Made by a program: the position numbers and the translations under genes. This document shows positions 55,601-64,000 of a DNA stretch of 64,000 nt, piece after piece. This stretch comes from Macrostomum hystrix. Its lineage: Eukaryota; Platyhelminthes; Macrostomidae. The first letter of the stretch is position 1. Each line of letters starts with the position of its first letter. Where the stretch lies: the NCBI GenBank assembly GCA_950097015.1, contig CATNEN010000025.1, positions 806,001 through 870,000 of the forward strand, read 5' to 3'. The notes beneath the pieces are model-generated. The model did no database searches. It saw nothing but the letters and a program-made list of their open reading frames with translations, and had not been told where the DNA came from.

Positions 55601-58600
55601 GGCAAAGCGAAGAATTAAAAAGCATTGTATTTGGGCAAATGAAGGCCATTTTAGAACTGCAAGACACAAATAGCGCTTTGGAAAAGTCAATTTCGGAGTA
55701 CGTAGACATCATTTATTCGCAGGAGACCCAGATTTTATTGATGCAAAAGGCTAGCTTTGTGCAGGAAGGCACTGTCTCGAGCCTCAAGGATGTCATCTCT
55801 GCATTGAGGAGGGCTATAGCAGAGCTGCAAGACACTAATTCTGTCCTGGACGAGCAGCTGACGGAATTGCGAGAGCGAAAAAGTGGTTTGACAATCGAAT
55901 TAAAATGTGCAAATGACAAGGTTAAAGAACTTGATGCGTTGCTGAGTAATGAAGAACTCATAAGAGTGCGACAACTGGAGGCTAGTAATGTAAGTCTAAG
56001 CAGTGAGTTGTGTCACGTTCGCCAAGAAAACACCCACCTAGAGCAGCGCATTAGCAATTATGAAAAGCAAATTATGCTACATCAGGCAGAAAGCACCCAG
56101 CTTTCTAATAAAATGTTTATTCTTAAGCAGGTCTACAAAGATCTAGAGGTTAGAATGGTCAGTCTGAATGTTGAGATTCAGGTGTCTGAAGAATCGACTG
56201 TCAATCTGCAAACAGAAAGCCTGACTTTAAAGGAAACAATTCAGTTTTTGACAAATGAAATTAATAGTTTAAAGGCATCTTGGCGAACTAGCGAGGTACA
56301 TTTTTATCGTTAATTTTACTTTTTAGTTTACGCTATTACGTAATAGTCTAATTAACGTATAGTAACGTAACGTATAGCCTAATTAAGTATAAACCTGTGT
56401 AGGCTCAATAAACCTAATATCTTGCATAACATTGCAATTAGAATTTCTTCTTTTTTTAGGAAACTCCAGCCGATTTTACTGCCAAGATGCAGCTCGCTCT
56501 GACTGAAAGCGAGCAACTTCAGGCCAAAGAGCAAATATTAATTGGCGAGATTGCCGCGCTAGAGGGCAAGTTAGAAGAAGCGGCAGCTGAGAAGGACGAT
56601 TTGACAACGAAGATCAGCACTTTGTCAGACAAGCTCGATGAACTAACATCCTCCAGTACACATCACTCAGCTAACAGGGAGGTCCAATTAGCTGAGCAGG
56701 AAAGCATAACCTCTGAGCGCGACGCCTTGGTTGTGGAAAACAGCCAGTTAAAGGAGAAGCAAGACCAGACCTGTGCGGAGCGAGATCGCATGAAGGAGAA
56801 GTGTGCTCGACTCGTGAAGCAATGCCGCATCTTTAAGGAGGCAGCCAAGCAGGTTCAACAGCGAGCTGACACTGCAGACTGCGAGTGTCAGACTGAGGCG
56901 GAGACCGAGTCAGTAGCTGCTTTGACTGACGCATCAACTGAGACAGAAGCAGCGGTGACTTCGGAGTCGTCATTTGAGCCCGAGAGATCGATGGTGGAAG
57001 CCGGCAACCTCACTGAGCCAAGTGGCGCCGTGTCAGGTGTCTCTCAACAGGAAGTCGAGAGCCTGCTAACTTCAAAGATGTCACTGACGGACGAAGTGTT
57101 CGAGCTGAAGCAGAGGCTCGCGTCATCGGACTCAGCGAGGCTGACCGCAGAGTCCAATCTGGAGCAGGCGATGAAACGTCTGCAAGCAGTCAAGTTGTTG
57201 GCAGAGCGTGTGTCGAGCGGAGAGTCGGCGATTGAAGAACTGCCTGAGCTGGAGACCGTTGCCACCCCAGTTCGAGTCGCCCTGCTGGTAAGAAAATACA
57301 GATTTTTCCTATCGATAAAAGTACTACGATTGCGGTTTTGTGATTTTTTATCGTTTGGACTAACATTAACATCTATCTATTTTTCCAGGGCTCACAAATG
57401 GCTAATAGACAAAGCCCGTTTGGTCTGGAAGAGCTACAGTCAAAGTTGCAAAGCTTGGAAACCGACAGAGATGCTATTTTATTGGACCGTGACACGCTAG
57501 CAAATGAGCATCACAAGATCATTGCAAAGCGGGATGCACTTGCCTTAGAGCGAGACGCTCTGCTCTCAGACCGTGATGCAATCACATCCGAGCGAGACGC
57601 TCTGCTCTCAGACCGTGACGCAATCACATCCGAGCGAGACGCTCTGCTCTCAGACCGTGACGCAATTACATCCGAGCGAGACGGTCTGCTCTCAGACCGT
57701 GATGCAATCACATCCGAGCGAGACGCTCTGCTCTCAGACCGTGACGCAATCACATCCGAGCGAGACGCTCTGCTCTCAGACCGTGATGCAATCACATCCG
57801 AGCGAGACGCTCTGCACTCAGACCGTGATGCAATCACACTCGAGCGAGACACTCTGCTCTCAGACCGTGATGCAATCATTTCCGAGCGAGACGCTCTGCT
57901 CTCAGACCGTGATGCAATCATTTCCGAGCGAGACACTCTGCTCTCAGACCGTGATGCAATCATTTCCGAGCGAGACGCTCTGCTCTCAGACCGTAATGCA
58001 ATCATTTCCGAGCGAGACGCTCTGCTCTCAGACCGTGATGCAATCATTTCCGTGCGAGACGCTCTGCTCTCAGACTGTGATGCAATCACATCCGAGCGAG
58101 ACGCACTAGCCTTGGAGAACGCCCAGCTCATGGAGTCTGCCACTCTGCTAAAGGAGAAGCAAGACCAGGCCTGTGCGGAGCGAGATCGCATGAAGGAGAA
58201 GTGTGCTCGACTCGTGAAGCAATGCCGCATCTTTAAGGAGGCAGCCAAGCAGGTTCAACAGCGAGCTGACACTGCAGACTGCGAGTGTCAGACTGAGGCG
58301 GAGACCGAGTCAGTAGCTGCTTTGACTGACGCATCAACTGAGACAGAAGCAGCGGTGACTTCGGAGTCGTCATTTGAGCCCGAGAGATCGATGGTGGAAG
58401 CCGGCAACCTCACTGAGCCAAGTGGCGCCGTGTCAGGTGTCTCTCAACAGGAAGTCGAGAGCCTGCTAACTTCAAAGATGTCACTGACGGACGAAGTGTT
58501 CGAGCTGAAGCAGAGGCTCGCGTCATCGGACTCAGCGAGGCTGACCGCAGAGTCCAATCTGGAGCAGGCGATGAAACGTCTGCAAGCAGTCAAGTTGTTG

Positions 58601-61600
58601 GCAGAGCGTGTGTCGAGCGGAGAGTCGGCGATTGAAGAACTGCCTGAGCTGGAGACCGTTGCCACCCCAGTTCGAGTCGCCCTGCTGGTAAGAAAATACA
58701 GATTTTTCCTATCGATAAAAGTACTACGATTGCGGTTTTATGATTTTTTATCGTTTGGACTAACATTAACATCTATCTATTTTTCCAGGGCTCACAAATG
58801 GCTAATAGACAAAGCCCGTTTGGTCTGGAAGAGCTACAGTCAAAGTTGCAAAGCTTGGAAACCGACAGAGATGCTATTTTATTGGACCGTGACACGCTAG
58901 CAAATGAGCATCACAAGATCATTGCAAAGCGGGATGCACTTGCCTTAGAGCGAGACGCTCTGCTCTCAGACCGTGATGCAATCACATCCGAGCGAGACGC
59001 TCTGCTCTCAGACCGTGATGCAATCACATCCGAGCGAGACGCTCTGCTCTCAGACCGTGACGCAATCACATCCGAGCGAGACGCTCTGCTCTCAGACCGT
59101 GACGCAATCACATCCGAGCGAGACGCTCTGCTCTCAGACCGTGATGCAATCACATCCGAGCGAGACGCTCTGCTCTCAGACCGTGACGCAATCACATCCG
59201 AGCGAGACGCTCTGCTCTCAGACCGTGCTGCAATCATTTCCGAGCGAGACGCTCTGCTCTCAGACCGTGATGCAATCACATCCGAGCGAGACGGTCTGCT
59301 CTCAGACCGTGATGCAATCACATCCGAGCGAGACGCTCTTCTCTCAGACCGTGATGCAATTACATCCGAGCGAGACGCTCTGCTCTCAGACCGTGACGCA
59401 ATCACATCCGAGCGAGACGCTCTGCTCTCAGACCGTGACGCAATCACATCCGAGCGTGACGCATTGGCCTTGGAGAACGCGCAGCTCATGGAGTCTGCCA
59501 CTCTGCTAAAGGAGAAGCAAGACCAGGCCTGTGCGGAGCGAGATCGCATGAAGGAGAAGTGTGCTCGACTCGTGAAGCAATGCCGCATCCTGAAGGAGGC
59601 AGCCAAGCAGGTTCAACAGCGAGCTGACACTGCAGACTGCGAGTGTCAGACTGAGGCGGAGACCGAGTCAGTAGCTGCGGCTGGAGCTGATGCAAGACCT
59701 GTGACTGCTTTGACTGACGCATCAACTGAGACAGAAGCAGCGGTGACTTCGGAGTCGCCGTTTGAGCCCGAGAGATCGATGGTGGATGCCGCGACTGAAA
59801 TAGATGTCTATGATCTGGTGGAGTGGCAATGTCTCTGTGCGGCTATTGAAGCAGCTGGTCTTAGCCTCGGCGACATCGGCCTTTCATCTTCGTTCGCTTT
59901 ATCATCGTTCACTGAAATCTCTGAGGTTATTCGTCTCCTTGCTGCTGTAAGACATTTTCTGAATTGTTAATTGTCATTTCACAGAGCCAAATTGTTTCGC
60001 AAAGCTAAATTCTGACCTCCCTAAAACGCAGAGCATGTCCGGCCAGCGCCAGCAACTGGCGGACATTAGCGAGCGTTGCGAAAGCCTAGAGCAGACCATA
60101 GCCGAGAAAGAGGAGTCCCTGACCGAGATGATGGAGAGACTAGAGATTGCCAACAAGCGGGCTGCGGCTGCCAACTCTACACCGGCTCGTCCTGGCGCTT
60201 CCGTGGCCAGTCGTCAAGTGGAGTGCGACCTAACCCAGCCGTTAATTGGCGAATTGGAGGCCACCCTGGCTAAGCGGGACGGTAAAATTGCCGCCATGGA
60301 GCGGGACAGCCGAGAACTAAACCGCAAGCTGGAGTCGCATCTGCAGACTATGCGACGAATGGAGGCCAGACTGCAGTCCTCTAGTCGGCTGCTCCGCGCT
60401 CGGCTTGTAGATAGCGCCGAAGCTGAGCGGCTCGTTGTTGAGGTTAGTGAGGGATTGATCTAAGGTAAAATTACCGACTGGGACTAACCTGTGGGATAAC
60501 AAGATCTTAAGATTTAAGCTCTCAGATAGTTCTTAATTTCTGAAGTGTTTCCAATTATTTTTAAACAGGTGGAATCGCTGTTTGCCCAACTAGACGAAGC
60601 CGAAGAAGAGGTTAGCCGTCTGCGACTGACCCTGCGCGATCGCGACAATGAGCTGCTCCGACTGGCCGACCAGTTGCGCGTTGAAAGCGAAGCGAAGCGC
60701 ATTGATTTGGCCACAATGCGCGAACAGGTGCGACTGTACGAAGCTGAGCTGCGTCGTGTGCGCTCCGACCTGGACGCCAAAGACGAGCTACTGGCGCTGG
60801 CTCGCGAGACCGCCTCGATGTCCACTGTCGGCGATGATGCCGAAGAAGCTGTAGACTCAGTCGATGCCAGTGGCGGAACTAGTTCTAAGCGAGGACTGGA
60901 AGAGTTAAGCGTAGAGCTGTCAAATGCGAAGAATTTAGTTGAGTCGCTGAATAGCGAGTTGCAAGACTCAAAGCTGTCGCGCGAGGCATTGAATGATGAA
61001 CTAGCCGAAGCTAGAGGAGCTATTGACCGATTGACAACCAGTCTGAGCGCTGCAAAGTTGGAACTGAATGAAAAGTTAACACAATTTGAAGCTGCTAGTG
61101 ACAAACTGCGCTCAGAACTGTCCATTACTAGTCGAGATAATAATATGCTCAGCGATGAACTCATTGAAGCTAAAAACGCGATTGACCGTTTAAATACCGA
61201 ATTATTTAACGCGAATGAAAATTCAGTTGTGACGGAGCTTCGAGCTGAATTGGCATCGACCAGAAAAGAGAAGCTGGTTCTTAGCGAGGAGTTGACCAAG
61301 GCAAATGACGAGCTTGACAGCTTGACGGCTGAGTTGGCCAAAGCTAAGGAGGATATGCTTAGCGAATCCAATGAATTTAGACTCACTATAGAAAAGCTGA
61401 GCAATGAGTTGAAGGTTGCTGCAGAGGACAAGCAAATGCTTAACTACCGATTTTCTGAAGCGAACAGTGTGATTGACAGCATAAGAGAGAATCTGGCAGC
61501 TTCCACACACGCTAAAGAAGCTTTGAGCGGCGAATTAGCTGAAGCTAAATTGTCGATTAGTCAATTAAACGAACAATTAGACATTGCTCACTCATCGCTA

Positions 61601-63430
61601 ATCAGTAGGGAAGCAGGAAAGCACGTTGTCTCTACTGAAAGTAGTTCCACTCAGACAGAAACGTTCGCAGATTGTGAAGACGGCCGCGAAAGCGAGCGCT
61701 TACTCGGAGCTAGTCGTGATCCTGACAACGACGGTAGCGATGAAGCTACCAGCCTGCGCAACAGGCTGGCCGAGAAAGAACGCCTGGAGCTACGGTACAC
61801 CGCACTGATCAAGAAGCTGCGACAGCAGCGCCAGGAGACTCTGCAACAGCATCGGCGTCAGCTGGCTGAAGCCGAGACTGAGACGGAAGCGCTTCGTCGG
61901 CGTTTGGAGGCCACCGAAGCTGAGCTAGTGTCAGCTCGAATGTCGCTGGCTTTGACACCGCCCCCGCCGCCCCTGCCGCCAGCCGCACCAGCCGCCGCAG
62001 TTTCCGAGGCCGAAGCCGAGCTTCAATCCCTGCGAGCGGTGCACTCAAGGTGCCGCGGCCAGCTCGATCAGGTGCGAGCCGAGCGGACCCGCATCCAGCA
62101 GGAGTACGATCGACTGCGGCGTCGGCTAGACGAATCGCCAGCCATGTCGCCTCCTCCGCCATTGTTACCTAGATCACAATTGTCGCCCTCGCCGACGCCT
62201 CCGGTGCAGCATCCTCCGCCGCCGGTTCCTCCTCCGCCTACGCAGCTTCAAATTTTGCAGTCAGAAGCTGCGGCAGCTGCGGCAGCCGACGATGAGGTTC
62301 TCACTCTGCGCTCTGAGAACGAAGGCTTGCGTTTCAAAGTTAGCGTTCTTGAGACCAAAGCTAAGAAAATGGAATTCAGATTAAGGGCCGAGCGAGACAA
62401 AATTGACAAGCTTCAGGTAACTAAGAGTATATAAAAATGTGAATACTGTTTCGCTCGAACGTTAATTACTTATACGTTAATAAATTTCTAGCACCGACTG
62501 GACGAGAAGGACACCGAGCTGGACCAGCTGGTTGATAAACTGCGCGCTAGCCGAGCTCAACTAGAATCGGAGAGAAGCCGTCGGCTCGGCGAGGCTAAAC
62601 GCCTCAGCACCGCTCTCGAGGCCGAAGAGGCGCGCGCCGGTAAACTGGAACGACGCCTTCGCGAGGGCAGCGCTGAATCGGCGGCGGCCGTTCTAGCCGA
62701 AGAGGCGGCTGCAGCTCGCGAAGCCAAGCGTCAGACTGAGCAGCGCCTGATGGCCGAGGCGGCTGATCTGCGCGGTCAATTAGACGAATTGGCGGCCGAC
62801 AATCGCGAGTTGCGCAATCGTTTAGAAACGGCAGCCGCTCACGGCACCGGCCTCGGCGGAGGCGTCATCAGCGGAGCCGACTGTTCCGAGTGTCGACGCC
62901 TGCGCGAGGCGGTTCGCGTACTTGAATCGCAGCAGACGGCGCGGCGACGGCGGGCAACCAGCGAGGCCAAGTCTGTAGCCACGGAGCCGTTGCCGCCTGT
63001 CGCCGAGGCTGCCAGCCAGACTGGCCCCGAGGCGGACGACGCCATTGAAGATGTTGACCTGCTTCGGAAACGTTTGAATGAACTCGAGTTGGCTGCGGTC
63101 GAGTGCGAGACCCTCCGTGCCCTGGTGAAACAGCTGGAGGAGTCGGCAGCAGCTGCGGCCACTTCGCCGCAAACGCCTACAGTAGTTGATGAAGCTTCGT
63201 CGGCATCGCCATCGCTGTCAACAACGGAGGACTCCGTGATTATTCCGATGCTGCTAGCTGCCGATGAGCAGTCGGTCTCGGCAGCAGCAACTCCGCTGAC
63301 TTTAATTCGGCGCCTGCGTCGCTGCCTTGTGCCGTGGCGGTCTGTGCGGCTTCGGCCGAGTGCGCGCAACGCCGCTCTGGCTTATCTGTGCGGCCTCCAC
63401 TGCCTGCTGCTGTACTTCCTGCTGCTGTGA
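37616..63430 (+). CDS. giant tail-anchored golgin-like coiled-coil protein (giantin type), 7481 aa
   Basis: Thirteen GT-AG exons join in frame: 37616-37705, 37859-38158, 38604-38691, 38784-38965, 40056-40241, 40736-41032, 41476-56295, 56460-57287, 57389-58687, 58789-59946, 60032-60442, 60569-62416, 62492-63430 (22446 nt). Nearly all is heptad-patterned coiled coil. The N-terminus (LARLKEIIRHSEEELKKKE) resembles giantin's early ELKDIIRQ segment. Basic motifs KRHLAAKAKAKSLERQL (exon 5) and KKHLSTKARVKSLEKQL (exon 6) are duplicated. Repeats: 21 aa x32 (563-1234), 196 aa x12.4 (2247 to ~4684), 14 aa x13 (5652-5833) and 14 aa x12 (6085-6252). Two Pro-rich breaks lie near 7016 and 7079. The tail RPSARNAALAYLCGLHCLLL then YFLLL ends the protein, matching the R-P-x-A-R...Y..xLH pattern of giantin, golgin-84 and CASP tail anchors. 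Inferred role: long Golgi vesicle tether. Human giantin is about 3259 aa, so this is over twice as long. Which golgin it is orthologous to remains uncertain. Confidence 0.85.
38160..38222 (-). mobile_element. SINE family 1 tail fragment (golgin intron 2)
   Basis: AATAATAATAATTTCAGGAGGGCTGCAGG is the complement of a family 1 3' end. It begins at the exon 2 donor itself (38159) and meets a plus-oriented copy head-on. Confidence 0.55.
38215..38560 (+). mobile_element. SINE family 1 copy (golgin intron 2)
   Basis: Plus-oriented head GGTCAGAGCGGTTAACGCG. The B box is partly deleted (CCAAGGTCCCTGGCGAGGCC lacks the GAGCTCGATTCC stretch). Standard body, ending GTGTCACCAAATGATGTGCC and an AT-rich tail close to exon 3. 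Confidence 0.78.
38966..39460. other. golgin intron 4 unique sequence
   Basis: AT-rich and without recognised features. Confidence 0.5.
39465..40015. repeat. ~22-23-bp CCCCACT..ATC.CCCAACAAAT minisatellite (golgin intron 4)
   Basis: About 25 degenerate units. The left six are near-perfect (CCCCACTCCATCTCTCAACA plus AAT), and the remainder diverge to CCCCACTCTATCACCCAACA. It ends about 40 bp before the exon 5 acceptor. Long Pro/Ser/Thr-rich open frames here are repeat artefacts up to the true exon at 40056. Confidence 0.85.
40425..40680. mobile_element. inverted pair of SINE family 2 fragments (golgin intron 5)
   Basis: 40425-40495 is the complement of the family 2 3' half (AGCTATTGCGCGGCGC...CAGTTCAGTCCGTGGACT). 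40525-40640 is the same half in plus orientation (GGACTGAACAGCCGTACGCA...GCGCAATAGCTGC). The arms can pair into a hairpin. Confidence 0.65.
41033..41475. other. golgin intron 6
   Basis: 443 bp of AT-rich sequence with the donor CAG-GTGAGT and acceptor CTTATTGCAG. No internal feature seen. Confidence 0.7.
41476..56295 (+). CDS. golgin-like exon 7, 14.8 kb, 4940 codons
   Basis: A single uninterrupted phase-0 exon between TTATTGCAG and GCGAG before GTACAT. It encodes non-repetitive coiled coil (382-562), the 21-aa array, about 1000 aa of non-repetitive coiled coil, the 196-aa array, and about 640 aa of diverged coiled coil. The sequence flanking the 196-aa array looks like decayed copies of the unit, for example LESNAMLEVQVVAKSKTIQ after it against SEANCSLVAQVDSKSKQIA within it. 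Antisense open frames, at 588-bp spacing within the 196-aa array, are shadows. Confidence 0.92.
42019..44034 (+). repeat. coding tandem repeat: 32 x 63 bp (21 aa, three heptads)
   Basis: Exactly 32 units without a length change. The consensus is LTEKLQVSESSSNDLQQQVAE, given here as its first 20 residues (LTEKLQVSESSSNDLQQQVA) plus Glu. Variants alternate between VSESSSNDLQQQ, VSESNSSNLQQQ and STESSSNDLKQQ. Confidence 0.95.
47071..54384 (+). repeat. coding tandem repeat: 12.4 x 588 bp (196 aa, 28 heptads)
   Basis: Units start at 47071 and every 588 bp to 54127. The last is partial (to about 54384). Unit landmarks are SELSDSKASLEEQLRSLGEA, KMSGKLKKVLESNKLLKVKV, SEANCSLVAQVDSKSKQ, TTELHSLDSARANVSSEL and SKQALDEANEALTRSV. 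Copies differ at only a handful of bases. One amino-acid difference (DALQREID versus DALQKEID) splits them into two types in the order R R K R K K R K R K R K K. Confidence 0.96.
56296..56459. other. golgin intron 7
   Basis: 164 bp, AT-rich, with short ACGTA/TAGTAACGTA simple repeats, ending TTCTTCTTTTTTTAG. Confidence 0.8.
57551..58096 (+). repeat. coding tandem repeat: 13 x 42 bp (14 aa) in exon 9
   Basis: Thirteen units of RDALLSDRDAITSE with variants (AIISE, RDTLLS, RDGLLS). 14 residues is two heptads. Alternating Arg-Asp pairs give a highly charged coiled coil. Confidence 0.95.
58951..59454 (+). repeat. coding tandem repeat: 12 x 42 bp (14 aa) in exon 10
   Basis: Twelve units of the same 14-aa repeat as exon 9, one fewer, with mostly AITSE variants. 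Both arrays open with RDALALE and close with RDALALENAQ. Confidence 0.95.
62492..63430 (+). CDS. golgin-like final exon (C-terminal coiled coil and tail anchor)
   Basis: 312 codons plus TGA, after the acceptor AAATTTCTAG. It encodes Ala/Arg/Glu-rich coiled coil, a CSECRRL cysteine pair, a low-complexity acidic stretch, ASQTGPE, a second coiled coil, then basic RRLRRCLVPWRSVRLRPSAR and a hydrophobic segment running to the last residue. A tail anchor with no lumenal extension is expected. Confidence 0.88.
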   Translation, partial: HRLDEKDTELDQLVDKLRASRAQLESERSRRLGEAKRLSTALEAEEARAGKLERRLREGSAESAAAVLAEEAAAAREAKRQTEQRLMAEAADLRGQLDELAADNRELRNRLETAAAHGTGLGGGVISGADCSECRRLREAVRVLESQQTARRRRATSEAKSVATEPLPPVAEAASQTGPEADDAIEDVDLLRKRLNELELAAVECETLRALVKQLEESAAAAATSPQTPTVVDEASSASPSLSTTEDSVIIPMLLAADEQSVSAAATPLTLIRRLRRCLVPWRSVRLRPSARNAALAYLCGLHCLLLYFLLL

Positions 63431-63469
63431 CCTTCCTGATCTGCTAGTTATAAAAGCAAGTAAAATTCT
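63431..63469 (+). other. start of golgin-like 3' UTR
   Basis: No AATAAA is seen between the stop and the window end, so the 3' UTR probably includes the following array or ends outside the window. Confidence 0.4.
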
Positions 63470-63915
63470 AGTAGATGGAAACCCACTGGGTGGAATCCCA
63501 TTGGGTAGAATCCCATTGGGTAGAATCCCATTGGGTAGAATTCCACTGGGTAGAACCACATTGGGTAGAATCGCACTGAGTAGAATCCCACTATATAGAA
63601 TAACATTAGTTCAAATCCCACTGGGCAGAATCCCATTGGGTAGAATCCCTCTGGATGGAATCCAACTAGCTAGAATCCCACTAGCTAGAATCCCACTCTG
63701 TAGAATCACATTTGATAGAATCCCACTGGGCAGAATCCCACTGGATGGAATCCCACTAGCTGGAATCCCACTAGTTCAAACCCCACTGGGTAGAATCCCA
63801 TTGGGTAGAATCCCACCGGCTAGAATCCCACTAGTTAGAATCCTACTGGATAGAATCCCATTGGGTAGAATCCCACCGGCTAGAATCCCACTAGTTAGAA
63901 TCCTACTGGATAGAA
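63470..63915. repeat. 15-bp minisatellite (GGTAGAATCCCATTG) in the probable 3' UTR
   Basis: About 30 units of GGTAGAATCCCATTG and variants (CTAGCTAGAATCCCA, GGATGGAATCCCACT), beginning 40 bp after the golgin-like stop codon. Open frames through it have no protein meaning. Confidence 0.9.
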
Positions 63916-64000
63916 TCTATATATTTTTGCCTATTTTCCAAGCTCTTCAACTCTAACACGGTTATCAGTCGTGTAGTGCGATTTCGCTTGACAATAGAAA

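Larger units (their letters stand above)
56750..59680 (+). repeat. 1.4-kb tandem duplication spanning exon ends, introns 8 and 9 and exons 9-10
   Basis: The sequence from AAAGGAGAAGCAAGACCAG at 56750 recurs 1400 bp later (58150), and again partially at 59508. The unit covers the end of one exon, a 101-bp intron and the start of the next exon. Introns 57288-57388 and 58688-58788 differ at one base only (TTTTGTGATT versus TTTTATGATT). Exons 9 and 10 are therefore recent paralogues. Confidence 0.95.

Noticed and set aside
57288-57500. Open frame continuing past the exon 8 donor into intron 8 and out of frame into exon 9
   Set aside because: The continuation (VRKYRFFLSIKV...) is not coiled coil. 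The GTAAGA donor and TTTTTCCAG acceptor restore the heptad pattern, and the near-identical second intron shows the same.
37616-63430. Alternative identity as a myosin rod, nuclear-pore Tpr, or centromere/centrosome coiled-coil protein
   Set aside because: There is no motor, nuclear-pore or centrosomal domain. The only diagnostic end is a hydrophobic tail with the golgin tail-anchor pattern. The rod alone would match any of these nonspecifically.

Overview
The window is nuclear DNA of an animal. It carries three spliced genes with GT-AG introns: a protocadherin, a mitoferrin-type mitochondrial carrier, and an exceptionally long tail-anchored golgin-like coiled-coil protein. Exons are moderately GC-rich, introns and intergenic DNA are AT-rich, and tRNA-derived SINEs sit in several introns. 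Extraordinary amounts of minisatellite DNA are present. By my own addition, about 15 kb of noncoding DNA and about 10 kb of coding DNA (close to 40% of the window) is tandem array. This suggests an invertebrate with a repeat-rich genome. A free-living flatworm such as Macrostomum is one possibility, but that is a guess from genome style and not from a diagnostic sequence.

Layout. 1-1680: minisatellites and AT-rich flank. 1824-16298 (+): a complete protocadherin gene in six exons (1101 aa; seven cadherin repeats, one membrane segment, a roughly 210-aa tail), with introns full of minisatellites and SINEs. 16300-27530: about 11 kb without a recognisable gene, dominated by 18-, 34-, 22- and 16-bp arrays, a possible foldback element and SINE fragments. 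27856-34783 (-): a complete mitoferrin gene in three exons (335 aa), whose introns hold 20-, 22-, 39- and 43-bp arrays. About 36110-36210: a candidate shared divergent promoter with three CCAAT boxes and a CRE-like site. 37616-63430 (+): a 13-exon gene whose reconstructed product is 7481 aa. One exon of 14.8 kb holds 32 copies of a 21-aa repeat and about 12.4 near-identical copies of a 196-aa repeat. Later exons hold 14-aa repeats inside a tandemly duplicated exon-intron unit. The C-terminus is a short hydrophobic tail of the giantin/golgin-84/CASP type.

The three genes are functionally unrelated as far as the sequence shows: cell-surface adhesion, mitochondrial iron import and Golgi vesicle tethering. 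The most unusual biology is the golgin-like gene. All three of its repeat lengths (14, 21 and 196 residues) are exact multiples of seven, so copies can be gained or lost without breaking the heptad register. A second notable pattern is in the mitoferrin first intron: a 2.5-kb array repeats a 5'-splice-site-like hexamer about 63 times on the transcribed strand, and a downstream array repeats a branch-point-like motif.
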